From Owenia fusiformis (Eukaryota; Annelida; Polychaeta; Sabellida; Oweniidae): a stretch of DNA of 64,000 bases. A program made the translations under genes and the position numbers. Numbering within the stretch: the stretch's first letter is position 1; each line of letters starts with the position of its first letter. The stretch spans positions 24,163,740 through 24,227,739 of the forward strand of contig CAIIXF020000010.1 of the NCBI GenBank assembly GCA_903813345.2, written 5' to 3'. Positions 1 to 11,300 of this stretch are shown here, piece after piece. The notes under the pieces were generated by a model. It was not told the origin of the DNA, searched no databases, and saw only the letters and a program-made list of their open reading frames with translations.

Positions 1-2704
1 ATCTATGGAGCCCTCAAATACAGACTCCTCTGAGGGATTGTCAACTATATCTCAGGATATAATAGTTTCAAATACAAAGAGAAGTTATACAAACAATAAT
101 TCAGATTCACTGAAGAACATTGTGATAGATCAAACCAAGGAAGATTCAGGCTTATTACAACCAATGAATGGCATCACAAATACATGGACCAAATCATTAG
201 CAGATGTAGCCCCAAAGTGCCAACATCAACTACAGCCAAATTTGTATCTATACATTCAAATGCAACTATGTAAAAGAGAAACCTTAAAAGATTGGCTAAA
301 TGCCCGAACTTTAAATCGTGATAAATTTGAACTTCTGGACATTTTTGATCAAATTTTGCAAGCAGTTGGATATGTACATGACAGTGGACTCATGCACAGG
401 GATTTAAAACCATCTAATATATTTTTCTCTCTTGATGGTACTGTTAAAGTTGGTGATTTTGGCTTGGTGACTGCCCTTGATGAAGAAATACAGAGACATA
501 GTGGTGTAGAGAAGGGGTCAATGAAGAAACATACTGATCAAGTTGGGACCCAACTTTACATGAGTCGAGAGCAAGTAAGGAATTTTTGGTCCAGTTATTC
601 TGATATCAAACATTTTATATTAACACATATCAACTATAAAACAAAACTGACAAAGCTATATTGATAACAAAAAGTGGTGACATATTGTTATGATCTCCAT
701 TTTTGTGACTATGGCTGGCGATCAGCATCTGTAACAAATTCTTGCAACTTCCAATAACTTAACAAATACTATTTAGACTTACTTCAATTTTTTTCAAAAT
801 CATCTACACGTTTTCTGAAGTTCAAATCTGACTTTAGATTTTCGAGTTTACCTTCAATGACTTTCCTAAGGTCAAAAAAGGTATATTTTCAACTTGCTTG
901 ACCTTCAATGACCTTCATAAGGTCAAAAAAGATTTGCCCTTCAATGGCCTTCTCAAGGTCAAAAAGGTATTTTTTCAACTTGCTTCAAATTGACCAAATT
1001 CTTTTTTCAAAATCATTTACAAGTTCTCAGAATGTCAAATCTGACTTTAGATTTTAAGATTCGACCTTCAGTAACTTTCTAAAGGTCAAGAAAGTTTGAA
1101 AATGTAAAAAAGGTATTTTCTCAACTTGCTTCAGTTTGACCAAATTTTCTTTCAAAATCATCTACAAGTTCTCAAAAGTTCAAATCTAACTACAGATTTG
1201 AGATTTGACCTTCAATGACCTTCTCAAGGTCAAAAGAGAATCATAATTTTATGAGCAACTAGGTGGTGACATTTTGTCATATTAATGCCTTGTTTATATT
1301 GCATTTCATACATGTAGCTTACTTTAATACCATTGGTCAATTTTTGTCCCATCCCATCATTGAACAAACTTCAAGGGGGATATAGAAAAGCTGTCAATCT
1401 GTCTGTTCATTTGTTCATCTGTCCGGGCCTTAACTCAAATACCGTTTGCAAGGCTTATGCCTAATGGGTGTAACAGTCCTCTGCTCAAGAAGGAATTTTC
1501 AATATGGCTGCCACTTTTCATAAAACATGTAATCTTTGACAACTCAAATACTATTTTTGAATTTCAAAATGGCTGCCTTTTTTCTTAAAAAAGCCATTAT
1601 CTTTGATAACTCAAATACCATTAGACAGATTTAGTTCATATTTTATTTGCTGATGCCAAGGGACAAAGGAGCTCTGCTTGAGAAGACATTTTCAAGGTGA
1701 CAGCTGAATTTCAAAATGGCTACCATTTTTCCTCAAAATCATAATTCTTGATAACTCAAATACCAGTGGACAGATTTGGTTCAAATTTTATAGGCTGAAT
1801 TTTACAATGGCAGCCATTTCTTGTAAAAAATAATCTTTGATAACTCCAATGCCAGTGGATGGATTTGGTTCATATTTTATATGCTGACACCTAGGAACAA
1901 AAGAGCTCTGTCCAAGAATTTTTCTAGAAGGACTCTTTTTATCAAAACTTCTATTGTTTGGTGGGTTTTGCTACCCCGTGAAGTTGCTGTTTTCTAGTCT
2001 CCCATAATTTCAACTCATTAGAATATAAGTAGATACATGTGCATGTACTGAATTCTGTCACCTGAAAATTGAAATGAAAGAAAAGTGTTTGACAGTGTAT
2101 TTTTTATTTCTTTATTTCTAGATGGCAGGCAAGAGCTATGACTACAAAGTTGATATTTTCTCACTAGGAATGATATTCTTTGAGTTATTCTACCCATTCA
2201 GCACACAAATGGAACGAGTGTCAACCTTAGTGAAGGTGAAGAACAGTCTCTTCCCATCACGCTTCGTTATGGAACTGCCTGAGGAGGTAATTAGAATCCC
2301 AGTATGTCATGAAAGCTTCCAGAGGAAAATGGAACACGGTTTTCCATTTTCTTATTTTGCAGATCAACTCTGCCATACAAAGTGTATTGTATTTTTCATT
2401 TTACAGTTTCAACTTTGTCATTCAGATTCATTGTATTTTTCACATTTTTCATACGATTATTTTCCAGTATAATGTGTTTTTCATTTTGCAGTACAACTTT
2501 GCTAAGTGGTTGTTATCCAAGGACCCCAAGGATCGGCCATCCACTCACGATATAATGAGTCACCAACTAATGGAAGCATTTGAAGCTCAGCGTCCAAAGA
2601 AACGATTCCGAAGACGAACTGCCTCTAGTTCAAGCTCTGGCTCACTAGTTGGCCTTAACCTTGAGACCTGTAAACCAGATACAATCAGCGAGAGTCTGGG
2701 TTAG
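1..2704 (+). CDS. EIF2AK3: PERK-type eIF2alpha kinase, 3' end (three coding exons, 5' partial)
   Basis: Joined exons 2-574, 2122-2286 and 2492-2704 give 316 residues and a stop. Visible in order: an acidic/Ser-Asn insert (about residues 1-75), the eIF2-kinase strand LYIQMQLC, the catalytic loop HRDLKPSN (Asp codon 401-403), DFG (455-463), the activation-loop segment QVGT..YMS, the helix-F block KVDIFSLG and the PFSTQMER block, then a basic, Ser-rich tail. The spacing LKDW, GLMHRD and PFSTQMERV fits PERK better than HRI or GCN2. In the family this domain sits on the cytosolic side of an ER stress sensor and phosphorylates eIF2alpha. The N-lobe, membrane segment and lumenal domain are upstream of the window. 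The APE-region SPE is SRE here (codon 566-568 CGA). Assignment to PERK rather than another eIF2 kinase is about 85% sure. Confidence 0.88.
2..574 (+). CDS. EIF2AK3: PERK exon: kinase insert, catalytic loop, DFG, activation loop
   Basis: The frame is open from base 2. It ends at a CAA codon followed by GTAAGG (donor 575). Phase 0 junction, so EQ joins M-A-G of the next exon. The first in-frame ATG (5-7) is only an internal Met: the kinase N-lobe must lie upstream. Confidence 0.85.
668..1300. repeat. PERK intron 1: degenerate tandem repeat with CTTCAATGACCTT/AAGGTCAAAA motifs
   Basis: Several imperfect copies of a block that reads ATTTGACCTTCAATGACC, then CTCAAGGTCAAAAAGGTA, then TTCAACTTGCTTC. 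The array is bracketed by GTGGTGACAT-type sequence at 673 and 1264, which also recurs near 2991 outside the gene. It is part of an intron-borne dispersed repeat. Confidence 0.6.
1370..1930. repeat. PERK intron 1: degenerate repeat with AAAATGGCTGCC and AACTCAAATACCA motifs
   Basis: At least four diverged copies of a roughly 120-bp block. It contains TTTGATAACTCAAATACC, GACAGATTTGGTTCATATT, GCTGA and AAAATGGCTGCCATTTT, the last a self-complementary core. No coding signal. Confidence 0.6.
2122..2286 (+). CDS. EIF2AK3: PERK exon: helix F/G region
   Basis: Acceptor TTTATTTCTAG at 2111-2121, donor GTAATT at 2287. 55 codons, phase 0 at both ends. Contains [14 protein letters not shown] and [13 protein letters not shown], conserved in eIF2 kinases. 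Confidence 0.88.
2492..2704 (+). CDS. EIF2AK3: PERK terminal coding exon: helix H/I and Ser/Arg tail
   Basis: Acceptor TTTTCATTTTGCAG ends at 2491. The exon encodes [14 protein letters not shown] (kinase subdomain XI) and then a basic KKRFRRR plus poly-Ser tail, with stop TAG at 2702-2704. Several upstream look-alike acceptors occur in the 205-bp intron, but only this one joins in frame to the preceding exon and restores kinase homology. Confidence 0.87.
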   Translation, partial: YNFAKWLLSKDPKDRPSTHDIMSHQLMEAFEAQRPKKRFRRRTASSSSSGSLVGLNLETCKPDTISESLG

Positions 2705-2761
2705 ATACATTTTTAAGAGGCCTAGACCAGAATGTGAGAGCATGTGTAAATAATAGAGAAC

Positions 2762-2767
2762 AATAAA
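2762..2767 (+). terminator. PERK polyadenylation signal candidate
   Basis: AATAAA lies 58 bp after the stop codon, in AT-rich DNA. This is the first canonical hexamer downstream. Cleavage would fall near 2780-2795. Not confirmed by transcript data. Confidence 0.55.
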
Positions 2768-3180
2768 TTATGCCAATCTTAACATACTAGCTTCAGGATG
2801 GAATAGTCTTATTATTCAGAGGTGGTAGTCTTGTGATCGTTTCCATCACACATTGGTATTTTGCATACATTTATCACATTTCTCATTATACTGATATTTT
2901 AAATAACATAAAGTAAGTTTTTATGGGACCAAATGCATTCTGATAAAAAATGTTGAGTCAGTTATTTTTTATGTCACCACCAGGAATAGTGACATATATT
3001 GTTATAGTCTCCAAATTTTTTGTGGTTCTGCTGGAAAACCGATTTTCAAAATGGCCCTCAGTTTCAAAATGGCCACCATTTTAGTGTCAGTTTTACAGTA
3101 TTTTTGTACAGCATATAAAACTGCAATATCGATATTGTTTAAATGCAAAGAATCATATAGGATATTGTTAAGTTGAAAAT

Positions 3181-3566
3181 AAGAGGAGGGGAAACCCTAG
3201 AGCTTTAGAGATGACAGATATAATTATGTCTCTTGCTTCTCACCTTACCTTCGTTTGTCCAAATTATCACTGGCTAGTTTTCAAATATAACATGTCATTG
3301 TGGTGTTTTAATTGATGGTTATTTGCTTGCAAATTGTAATGTAATGTTTGAGATAGATGTCGCATCATACATATTGCTAGTTTTTGAAATAGCCATCAGA
3401 GGCGGGGCATAGTGAACAAAATTATTATCATTCAAAGCATGTAAATTTTAAAACTGCCATTGAATGATGTCATCTGTCTGTCGATTTGACCAATCAGCTC
3501 AACTCAATACACATTGACATTTTAGACATATGTCATCTCTAAACCCTGAGGTTTTTCTCCCTCTAG
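3181..3566. mobile_element. Foldback (MITE-like) element
   Basis: Inverted arms of about 40 bp. The left arm contains AGAGGAGGGGAAACCCTAG and TTTAGAGATGACA, and the right arm holds their reverse complement (TGTCATCTCTAAACCC then TTCTCCCTCTAGA). There is no ORF between the arms. Target duplication not determined. Confidence 0.5.
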
Positions 3567-4226
3567 AATCTAAATATTATTTAAATGGTGGTCATATTGA
3601 AAATATTGCAGAGGGTCTTTTAGAAAGATATGCTTGCCTGATTACATATACTGTATACCCTGGCTACCATACCAGCCCTGTATGTTGACAGCCATTCCCT
3701 CCGCTCTCCCCTGGCTTCAGGCCTGACATGTATTAAGCAGGTTTTTGGAAGATTAAATATGAGAGCACACCATGATAGAAAATATGATTTCTCTAAATCT
3801 CAAACTTGAATACTGATATAATTGTTTGGTTCATTGAACATTCTATCTACATAGAAACATTACAGACGTTTTTCCAAAATTAGAATGTTAGATTTTTGTC
3901 TTAACACCAGTAGTTAGGAGGGGGTAGATCTGCCCCCCAGACCATTTGAGGTTTAGAATTATTCACATCCCTACTGCTTACTGTACAACAGAAAACAATC
4001 CCTGTATTTCTATAGTGTGAGAACTAAAGTCTGCATCAATTCACCCCCCTTTTCTCAGGGATATTGAAGAGTTGTGTATGGGGAGGTAAAACAGGCATTT
4101 AGTATTATTAGACTTATGATCTCATGTTATGTATATTTTTTTTCTTGTCTTTGAAATACATGTACAGGTTTGATGTTTACAGGGTTATACTGGATGCCAT
4201 TTCTCAAAAATTAAAAAACTATTATT

Positions 4227-4650
4227 ACTGGTGATCCGCTCGAGGCCTTGTAGGCAGAATCCCCACAACGTTTTTTCTCACAAACATCTATCAGTATCAT
4301 ATGCTTTAGAAAATGTACATGTTTGCGAAAAATAGCTCAGAAGACAACAGAATCATCGATTTAATTCCTTTACAGAAACGGTTTGGGTTAAAAGTGCAGA
4401 TTTCAACTGTTTTTCAAAATACCGTTTCTGTAACTCAAGTAAGGAATTAAATTGACGATTCTGTTGTCTTCTGAACTATTTGTTCACAAATGTGTACATT
4501 TTCTTAAACATATATTACCGATACACGTGTGTTAAAAATGTTGTGAGAATTCTGCCTACAAGGTATGAAATAAGGAAAAAAGAAAAATTGTAGCTTCGAT
4601 GTTCTGACATTTTGTTACCGAAACGTAGCATAATTGAGTGGATCACCAGT
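4227..4650. mobile_element. Foldback element with ACTGGTGATCC ends
   Basis: Nearly the whole 424 bp is one inverted repeat. It starts ACTGGTGATCCGCTC and ends GAGTGGATCACCAGT. Arms share GTAGGCAGAAT, AAAATGTACA and CAGAAGACAACAGAATC. No coding capacity. A diverged relative lies at about 6250-6575. Confidence 0.65.
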
Positions 4651-6249
4651 GATTATGGTATGTGGAATTCAGTTGTCTTTTATGTCAGCACACAGGAGTC
4701 ATGCTTTTCAAATATGTTTCGAAAAGAAGACCCCTGTGTCATTGCATTTAATTCATGTTTGTTAAATGAAGTGGATCCATAAATTCATAAGACATACTTT
4801 TTCAAGTCCTCCTTGTTGTACATGAAATAAAAGTAAATAAAGAATAATTATGAAATGTTCAATATTAAACCTATGTGGTGAAGATTCTACCAGATTCCAT
4901 TGCAAGTTTTAAAACTTGTTTAACAATTACTTAAATATATGGCACATTCAAAAAATTGTAAAAACACTCATACAGGCAAGTGGATTTAAAGTTGTTTTTT
5001 TGTCGATAACAGAAGTTTTTCAGAGAAGAACATGCTAAAATCAGCATTCTGTAATTTGAAACTTCTCATGCTCCTAACTCAGAAAGCTGTGAAATTTTAA
5101 TGATAGTATTACAGGTAACTTTGTTTTTGGGGAATTGAGTTATAACGATGTTAAGCAATTAACAATTAACAGAATTTGTTACAAATCTGTACCTTTTATT
5201 GTATCATGTGAGGTCAATTTAATGACATATATGTATATACATATGTTCATAGTCAAACTATATGTTCACGATCAAACAATACAAAGTCAATTTCATCAAT
5301 CACATAAATAGAAACAAATCATATTATTTACAGATTTTAATTACATGTAAACTTACAGCAATATTATGAACAGTATTTGGGTGATGTAAAATACAAATAG
5401 TGTATTGAGACATCTCCCTTATTTATACAATATTAAAATTCAGAAAAGTGCTGAAAATGGTTGTGCATCAAATATCAAGTTGTCAGATTTTTTTATCATG
5501 AATATTGAAGGAAATCACTATTTTGATTAATTCATAAAAATTTCTTGTAAATCAAGAGTGAACTGACTCTATTTCCTTTATTATTTTCATTATGAAACTA
5601 TTTTTCTTCATTTTTTAAACAGTTCTGCCATGACATTTGTCACAAAGAAATTTCTGAGTACTATTCCAAGTGTTAATTTCTTGAAATATTCCATTTTTTG
5701 CCTGATTTCCATGGATTCAGCAATTTTTTATACAAGAATATTTCAAGAAATAGTCACCAGTACTGTTGTTAACAAAATTAGGTAGATTTTCACAGAAATA
5801 CAACCCAGAGTGTGTAAAGCATATTGACCTAGTGCCATATACATTTCTGAAGTATACTACATCACAGTCCTTTCAAAATAAATCACAAATCAATCATTGT
5901 GAAAATACTGCAACACAAAAATATATTTTGATTTGTTGTCATTTGGGTGCAATTATTATACATGTACATGGAGGTGTGTCACAGTGTAGTTTCTCAATGA
6001 TTAAGATATGACTTATTGTTATAACAAAATAACAAATAAGTTGAGATTCTTAAGAAAATATAAAGTTATACATTTAAATTAATACTGAGAACATCATCTT
6101 CAAGCTCACTGGTACTGCTAACTCGATTATGGTGGTACCAATGGATTCGTTTCTGTAACAAGATGGCTATGGTTCTGGTCGGAAAGATTTTTCTTGTTTC
6201 TTGATTTTCAAAAATATAGCATAAACCATCCCAATACTTTATGCACAAA
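4651..6249. other. Intergenic DNA between the two convergent genes
   Basis: AT-rich sequence with no conserved coding pattern. Open frames such as 5766-6011 have no recognisable similarity and biased composition. No RNA gene or promoter can be supported. Confidence 0.5.
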
Positions 6250-6575
6250 CAAGTACAGTATAAGCATCATATGTTTCTGGAAATCCAAGTGATTTTGCAC
6301 AAAATAGTTTGTGGGATGACAGAATCTTTGAATTAAATTTAATTCCTGTTATGGAAACGAAACTTCAAAAATGGTTCAATTCTGCTTTTTACCCTGTTTG
6401 TGTAATAATAGTGAGGTATTTTAAAAATCAATGATTCTGTTGTCTTCTGAACTATTTGATCGCAGACATGTAGATTTTCTTAAACATATGACACTGACAT
6501 ACGTTTGTGATGAAAATGTGGGAATTCTACCCACAACTTGTGAAATGAGGAAAAAAGAAAAATTGTTTTGTTTGA
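6250..6575. repeat. Diverged copy of the 4227-4650 foldback element
   Basis: Shares GATTCTGTTGTCTTCTGAAC, TTTTCTTAAACATAT, the GAATTCTRCC block and GAAATRAGGAAAAAAG with the element at 4227. Its left arm is decayed (CAAAATAGTTTGTGGGATGA). Ends not definable. Confidence 0.5.
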
Positions 6576-6763
6576 GTAACTATTTTGAAAAGTGCAGTAC
6601 CAGTGAAGCTAAACATAAGATAATAAACAGCAGAGTATATAGTAGTAACAAGATCTGTATATTTGTTCCTCTGCTATTGCCATGTTTTGAAGAGTGAATC
6701 AATGATATGATAGCAGCAGTGTAAAAATACTTATAAGATATGAGAAATTAAATATTGTATGTA

Positions 6764-6769
6764 TTTATT
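6764..6769 (-). terminator. Nav2 polyadenylation signal candidate (distal)
   Basis: TTTATT on +, i.e. AATAAA on -, 334 nt beyond the channel stop. A second hexamer lies at 6967-6972, 131 nt beyond the stop. Either could end the mRNA. Confidence 0.35.
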
Positions 6770-6966
6770 CAATCTATGATACTGCAGTGATATTCTCCTT
6801 TGCAGTTAAATACAGTATAGCACACATTCCAAGAAAATATGGTCCATTAGACTAATGACCTATATTTTTCATGTGAGAGTGCAATGAATATCACTGCGGT
6901 ATATCCAAATAACTGGAAGAGACACAACCAATTGCAGTATCTGGCTCCATGCCATCTGGCCTAGTT

Positions 6967-6972
6967 TTTATT
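6967..6972 (-). terminator. Nav2 polyadenylation signal candidate (proximal)
   Basis: AATAAA on the - strand, first canonical hexamer after the stop codon at 7103-7105. Choice between this and the 6764 site cannot be made from sequence. Confidence 0.35.
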
Positions 6973-7102
6973 TTGGCAGTTACAATTTACTCTAATCCTT
7001 GCTTATAGCTGGCAAAATCTACATGTATGAGCCCAAAATATCCACAGACCTGCTGTGTACAGCACTAACTAGCTACAGCTTTTGTTCTTTCCTAAATACA
7101 TA

Positions 7103-8316
7103 CTACACTGGAGCATCTTCTTGACTAGTGGGGACTTTTAATGTATTTCCACCTATAGATGTTGTTGATTTATTTTTATTGTGAGCACTAGCTAGACTAG
7201 TACCACTAGTCCTACTGGTGGCAGAGATAGGTCGTAATGCGTAGCTCGACCCCATAGCATTACTTAACCTCCTGCCTAAGTCTATTTTTGTGTTTGATCG
7301 AGAAAGTTCTAGATTTTTAACAGCAGCGTCATGTAATTGACGCATATTTTTCTGGATTTTATGACGACGCCAAGCACGCTGTAAAGTCTTTGCTGCGACG
7401 TCTTCTTTTTTCCGCCTCATTGTGGTGGATTTAACAACAGTGGCAACACGAGTGGGGAACGAATCCCTATATTTTTGATCTATTTGTTGTTTAAGTTCCT
7501 TTAGTTCCTCACTGTCTTCGACCTCTCCAAGAACCCTCTTCACCAAGGAGGTCAGAATGTCAAGACAATGTAACTTTTCCCCCTCCACTATAGGAAGATC
7601 AAATGCTACTATGGCAATTTCATTGGGTTTGGCAATACCTAATGGTTCATCTAAGTCAGCTACAAAATCTGATAAATGATCAAGTTTGATGAACTGTGTT
7701 GCATGGGGATCATATCTCTCCCATATTACATAAAACATTTCAAAATCATCCTCTGTAATACCAACCTCTTCTTGTTCATGAGCTTGGTTAAAGTTTTCCA
7801 GAATCACAGCAATGTACATGTTAATGATGATAAGGAAGTTGACAAATATATATGTGACCATAAGCAGAATGGCTAACCACTCAACAGGGCAATCCCCACC
7901 ATCGAAGGCAACCTTAGTTCCATCTTTCTTTGTGTAGAAATTTGGGTCACAGTTTGGTTCTTTGATTTGAAGGGCATAGAGCACATCATTCCAACCAGCT
8001 GATGTAGTTAACCGGAACAACAGCACAAAACTATTGACAAAAGTCTCAAAATTTACTTGGTCATTTAGAGCTCCTGTATGTTTGACGTGACTGAATGATG
8101 TCATGAATACAACTGAGTAGATGAACATCATCATAAAGAGTAATAATGCAATGTTGAACAGTGCAGGTAATGAGATCACAAGGGCAAACAAAAGTTTCCT
8201 TATCCCCTTTGCAGCTTTGACGAGACGAAGTACACGCCCTATACGAAATACACGGACTACACGAAGAAGGGTTGGAGTGATAAATATACTAGTTAAGAGA
8301 TCATCCAGGATGACAC
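7103..8316 (-). CDS. Nav2: Nav2 last coding exon: domain IV S4-S6 and C-terminus
   Basis: 1214 nt including stop TAG (7103-7105). Encodes S4 ([20 protein letters not shown], six basic residues at three-residue spacing), S5, pore loop [16 protein letters not shown] (Ala codon 7997-7999), S6 ([17 protein letters not shown]), an EF-hand-like region ([16 protein letters not shown]) and the IQ motif [13 protein letters not shown] (7358-7396), which in relatives binds calmodulin. The tail is Ser/Thr-rich. Acceptor TATGTGTTGCAG just above 8316. Confidence 0.96.
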
Positions 8317-11300
8317 CTGCAACACATATAAGAAGCCAGTCAATAATCTTTATTGTTACTGTTCATAAAAATAGCAAATGACATCAACCAAATAGTAGGA
8401 CAATCAAGTTACTTTTTACAAGAAATAAAAATCATGTGGATCTGTCCATATATTCCAAAAATTGACTTAAAATTTATAGAACTTTTCAACAAACATGAAA
8501 AACCTTTTTAAACAATGCATGTTAATATTTCTGTGATATTAGGTAAAGCTATATTAAAGAGGTTAAGCTACACATATTTAACAATGCGCGAGCAGATAAA
8601 TGACGTCAGATTTGTTTATTTTCTGTGGGCCAGCGTGAAGTTTACAGGTTTTTACATGAAATTATCATATTAATGCAATTTACAGATGCATATTCAACAA
8701 AGCATGAAGGTGAACTCCAATGCGCGCGCAGAAAAATGACGTCAGATTAGTCTACTTTCTACATTAAGCTTGAAAGTTACAGGTTTTTATGTGTATATAA
8801 GCTATTACACGTCGCTCATTACGTGATTGATTTTAGCTATGTTCTAGGATGGCCAAATAGCCCATATTTGATAGATAATCTTGCTTGTTATATTGGTAAA
8901 CCTCAATCCTTAACAGGAAATAAGAGTACATTTTAATGGATAAATTACAACTTCAAATGTGATGGTTTTGTTTCATTTCGTATAACATAAATAGGCAGGG
9001 CTAGTTTAATACCCGGGGCTTAGTACAGTATACTAAAGGAAGTGAAATTCCAACCAGGGACTATTATTGCCTTATCACTACATTTGATTTGTGAACGAGG
9101 CATTTTCTTTCTTTTTACATCCACCCTTGATATGAGCAATATGATACTAAAGTCATTTGATTTTGGTTGAATGTGAAATAAAGTAAAAAAAAAAAAATGT
9201 AGTCAAATGACTGGATTTGAACTCAGGCTTAACAGACACGAGTCCTATGTGCTAACCATTACACCATATGGCCATAACTAGGGGTCTCACGATTGCTCGG
9301 ATTTGCTCGAGCACGCAAGCAATTGGTCACAATATGAGCGTATCGATACTCAACTTGATTATCGGTTAAAATTCGGTATCGTTTTTAACCTCCCAAAACA
9401 GCAAAATCATGTTGGAAAGCATATTAAATAATGTAAGACTGCATCTTCCTGGTATTTTCATTTTGTTCCTTGTGTAATCTGGCATAGAATTTACCCTAGT
9501 ATAGGATATCCGATTTCGTTTAATGAAAAAACTTTGGAAAAGATGTGAAATAAATGTAAATCATGGATGGACACTAGTGGACATTAGTTTTAGGAGGACA
9601 TTCATAATAACATACTGTTTCACGAGTTTGAAATTCGGCGGTTGGTACATTTGGCATCTTACGGTCTTGTTTTTCCATATATTTTTGGAAAATAAAAATA
9701 TGTGTCGCGCTGTTACATTGCTCATATCGTTTCTATCATATCGTGAGGTAAATATCGAAATTAAAGATATTGTATTGTGGGACCCCTAGCCATAACCCTT
9801 TATGACAGTCACCACATAAATATGCCTCCACATCCACTGACATGGTTTCAGACGTGTAGCTTAACAGAAAATTTTCTTAAACGTGTACTTGAGCATGATC
9901 TTACGCGTTCAGGTTCCCAGTTTGCATTTGAACGTGTAGCTTAACCTCTCTATTATCAGATAAAAGTATACAGTACTTACCAATGATAGAGAGAAATACT
10001 ACTATGAAGTCAAAGACGTTCCAAACACGTCTGAAATAGTGCCACCCCATGCCAATAATCTTTACTATTGCCTCCAGGGCGAATACTGTTGTAAATACGA
10101 GGTTGGTTATATCCAGGGCTTTTACCACTGTATCAGACTGTTTGTAATGTTCGATCGCCATAGCACCCATGTTTAACATGATTAATGAAACAATGGCCAG
10201 CTCAAACTTGTTACTAAGGGCAACATCAAAGAAAAATGCCCTTAATTTGCCCTGAAAATAAAAAAATTATATCATATCTCAATAGAATAGATGTGAGCAG
10301 AAATAATCTTTATTTTCATCATTAAATTTGAAACTTGTACAATATTTGAAATATACTCATGCATACAAAGTTACATCTAAAATGAGGTTCTAAAAATTGA
10401 TTGACATTTTTGAAATTTTAATAATATTCTTCTAGATCCGATAGATTTCCAGATTCCCCATACTGCCATAGAACCCTGGTGTTAGAAAATCATGAAAAGT
10501 GAACTATCACAATTTTTGAACAGATCACAATTTCTCTTACTGAACACATCTTAATATAATCAAACTCATTTTCAATTTTCAAAAAAGATTTGATCCACTA
10601 AATTTATCTATTATTTAAGTTTTGTTGCCAAATGTCAGATCAAACCTGCTGGTGAAACTGGTAACTACATAAATCTTTTATTGTATTGAACCTACTTATT
10701 GATCACATCTTAAGTAATATAATTATCAAAATTAAACAGATTAGATATAAATTGGTCCACTAAATCTATTTATCATACATACTGGCACAATATTGAAAAA
10801 CTGTGCCAGACTTTTAACCAAAATCATTTTTTAACATTAAAAATTTAATTGTACTATTGATTCACAATTCCACATTTTCCTCCATTATTAATAGTAGAAC
10901 ATTACTCACCTTGGGCCTTTTGATGGTTTTCTGTGGCTTCCTCTGCCCTAGCTTCTTCAGTGTATTGATGTAGTTCCTCTGGTTTGAGGTCAGGAACATG
11001 TCTAAGTAGCTCCCTTCATACTTCTTCTTCAGCATGTTAAAGTTGTCAATGATGACACCAATGAACAGGTTCAAGGTAAAAAAAGAACCAACCAGGATGA
11101 ACCCAAAGAAAAAGAAATAATAATATAAACTGTTTTCTCTTCTTGGTTGAATATCAATATCGGTGACATCAATAGCATCTCTCATAACTTCCATCCAGCC
11201 TTCAAATGTTGCCACCTGGAACAAGGCTAACAATCCATGACCAACACCATCAAAATGAATATCCGCATTTATCCATTCATAACCCTTAGCTAAACACTCA

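Noticed and set aside
1-2704. Assignment as HRI (EIF2AK1) or GCN2
   Set aside because: LKDW after the MQLC strand, [14 protein letters not shown] and PFSTQMERV fit PERK; HRI has a different insert and GIVHRD, and GCN2 differs at MEYC and has C-terminal HisRS-like sequence not seen.
9196-9276. Functional tRNA gene
   Set aside because: A and B boxes are present, but acceptor and T stems do not pair and position 33 is not T; better explained as a SINE head.
9523-9789. 88-codon + frame inside the hAT-like element
   Set aside because: Runs to the very end of the element; no match to hAT transposase motifs visible.
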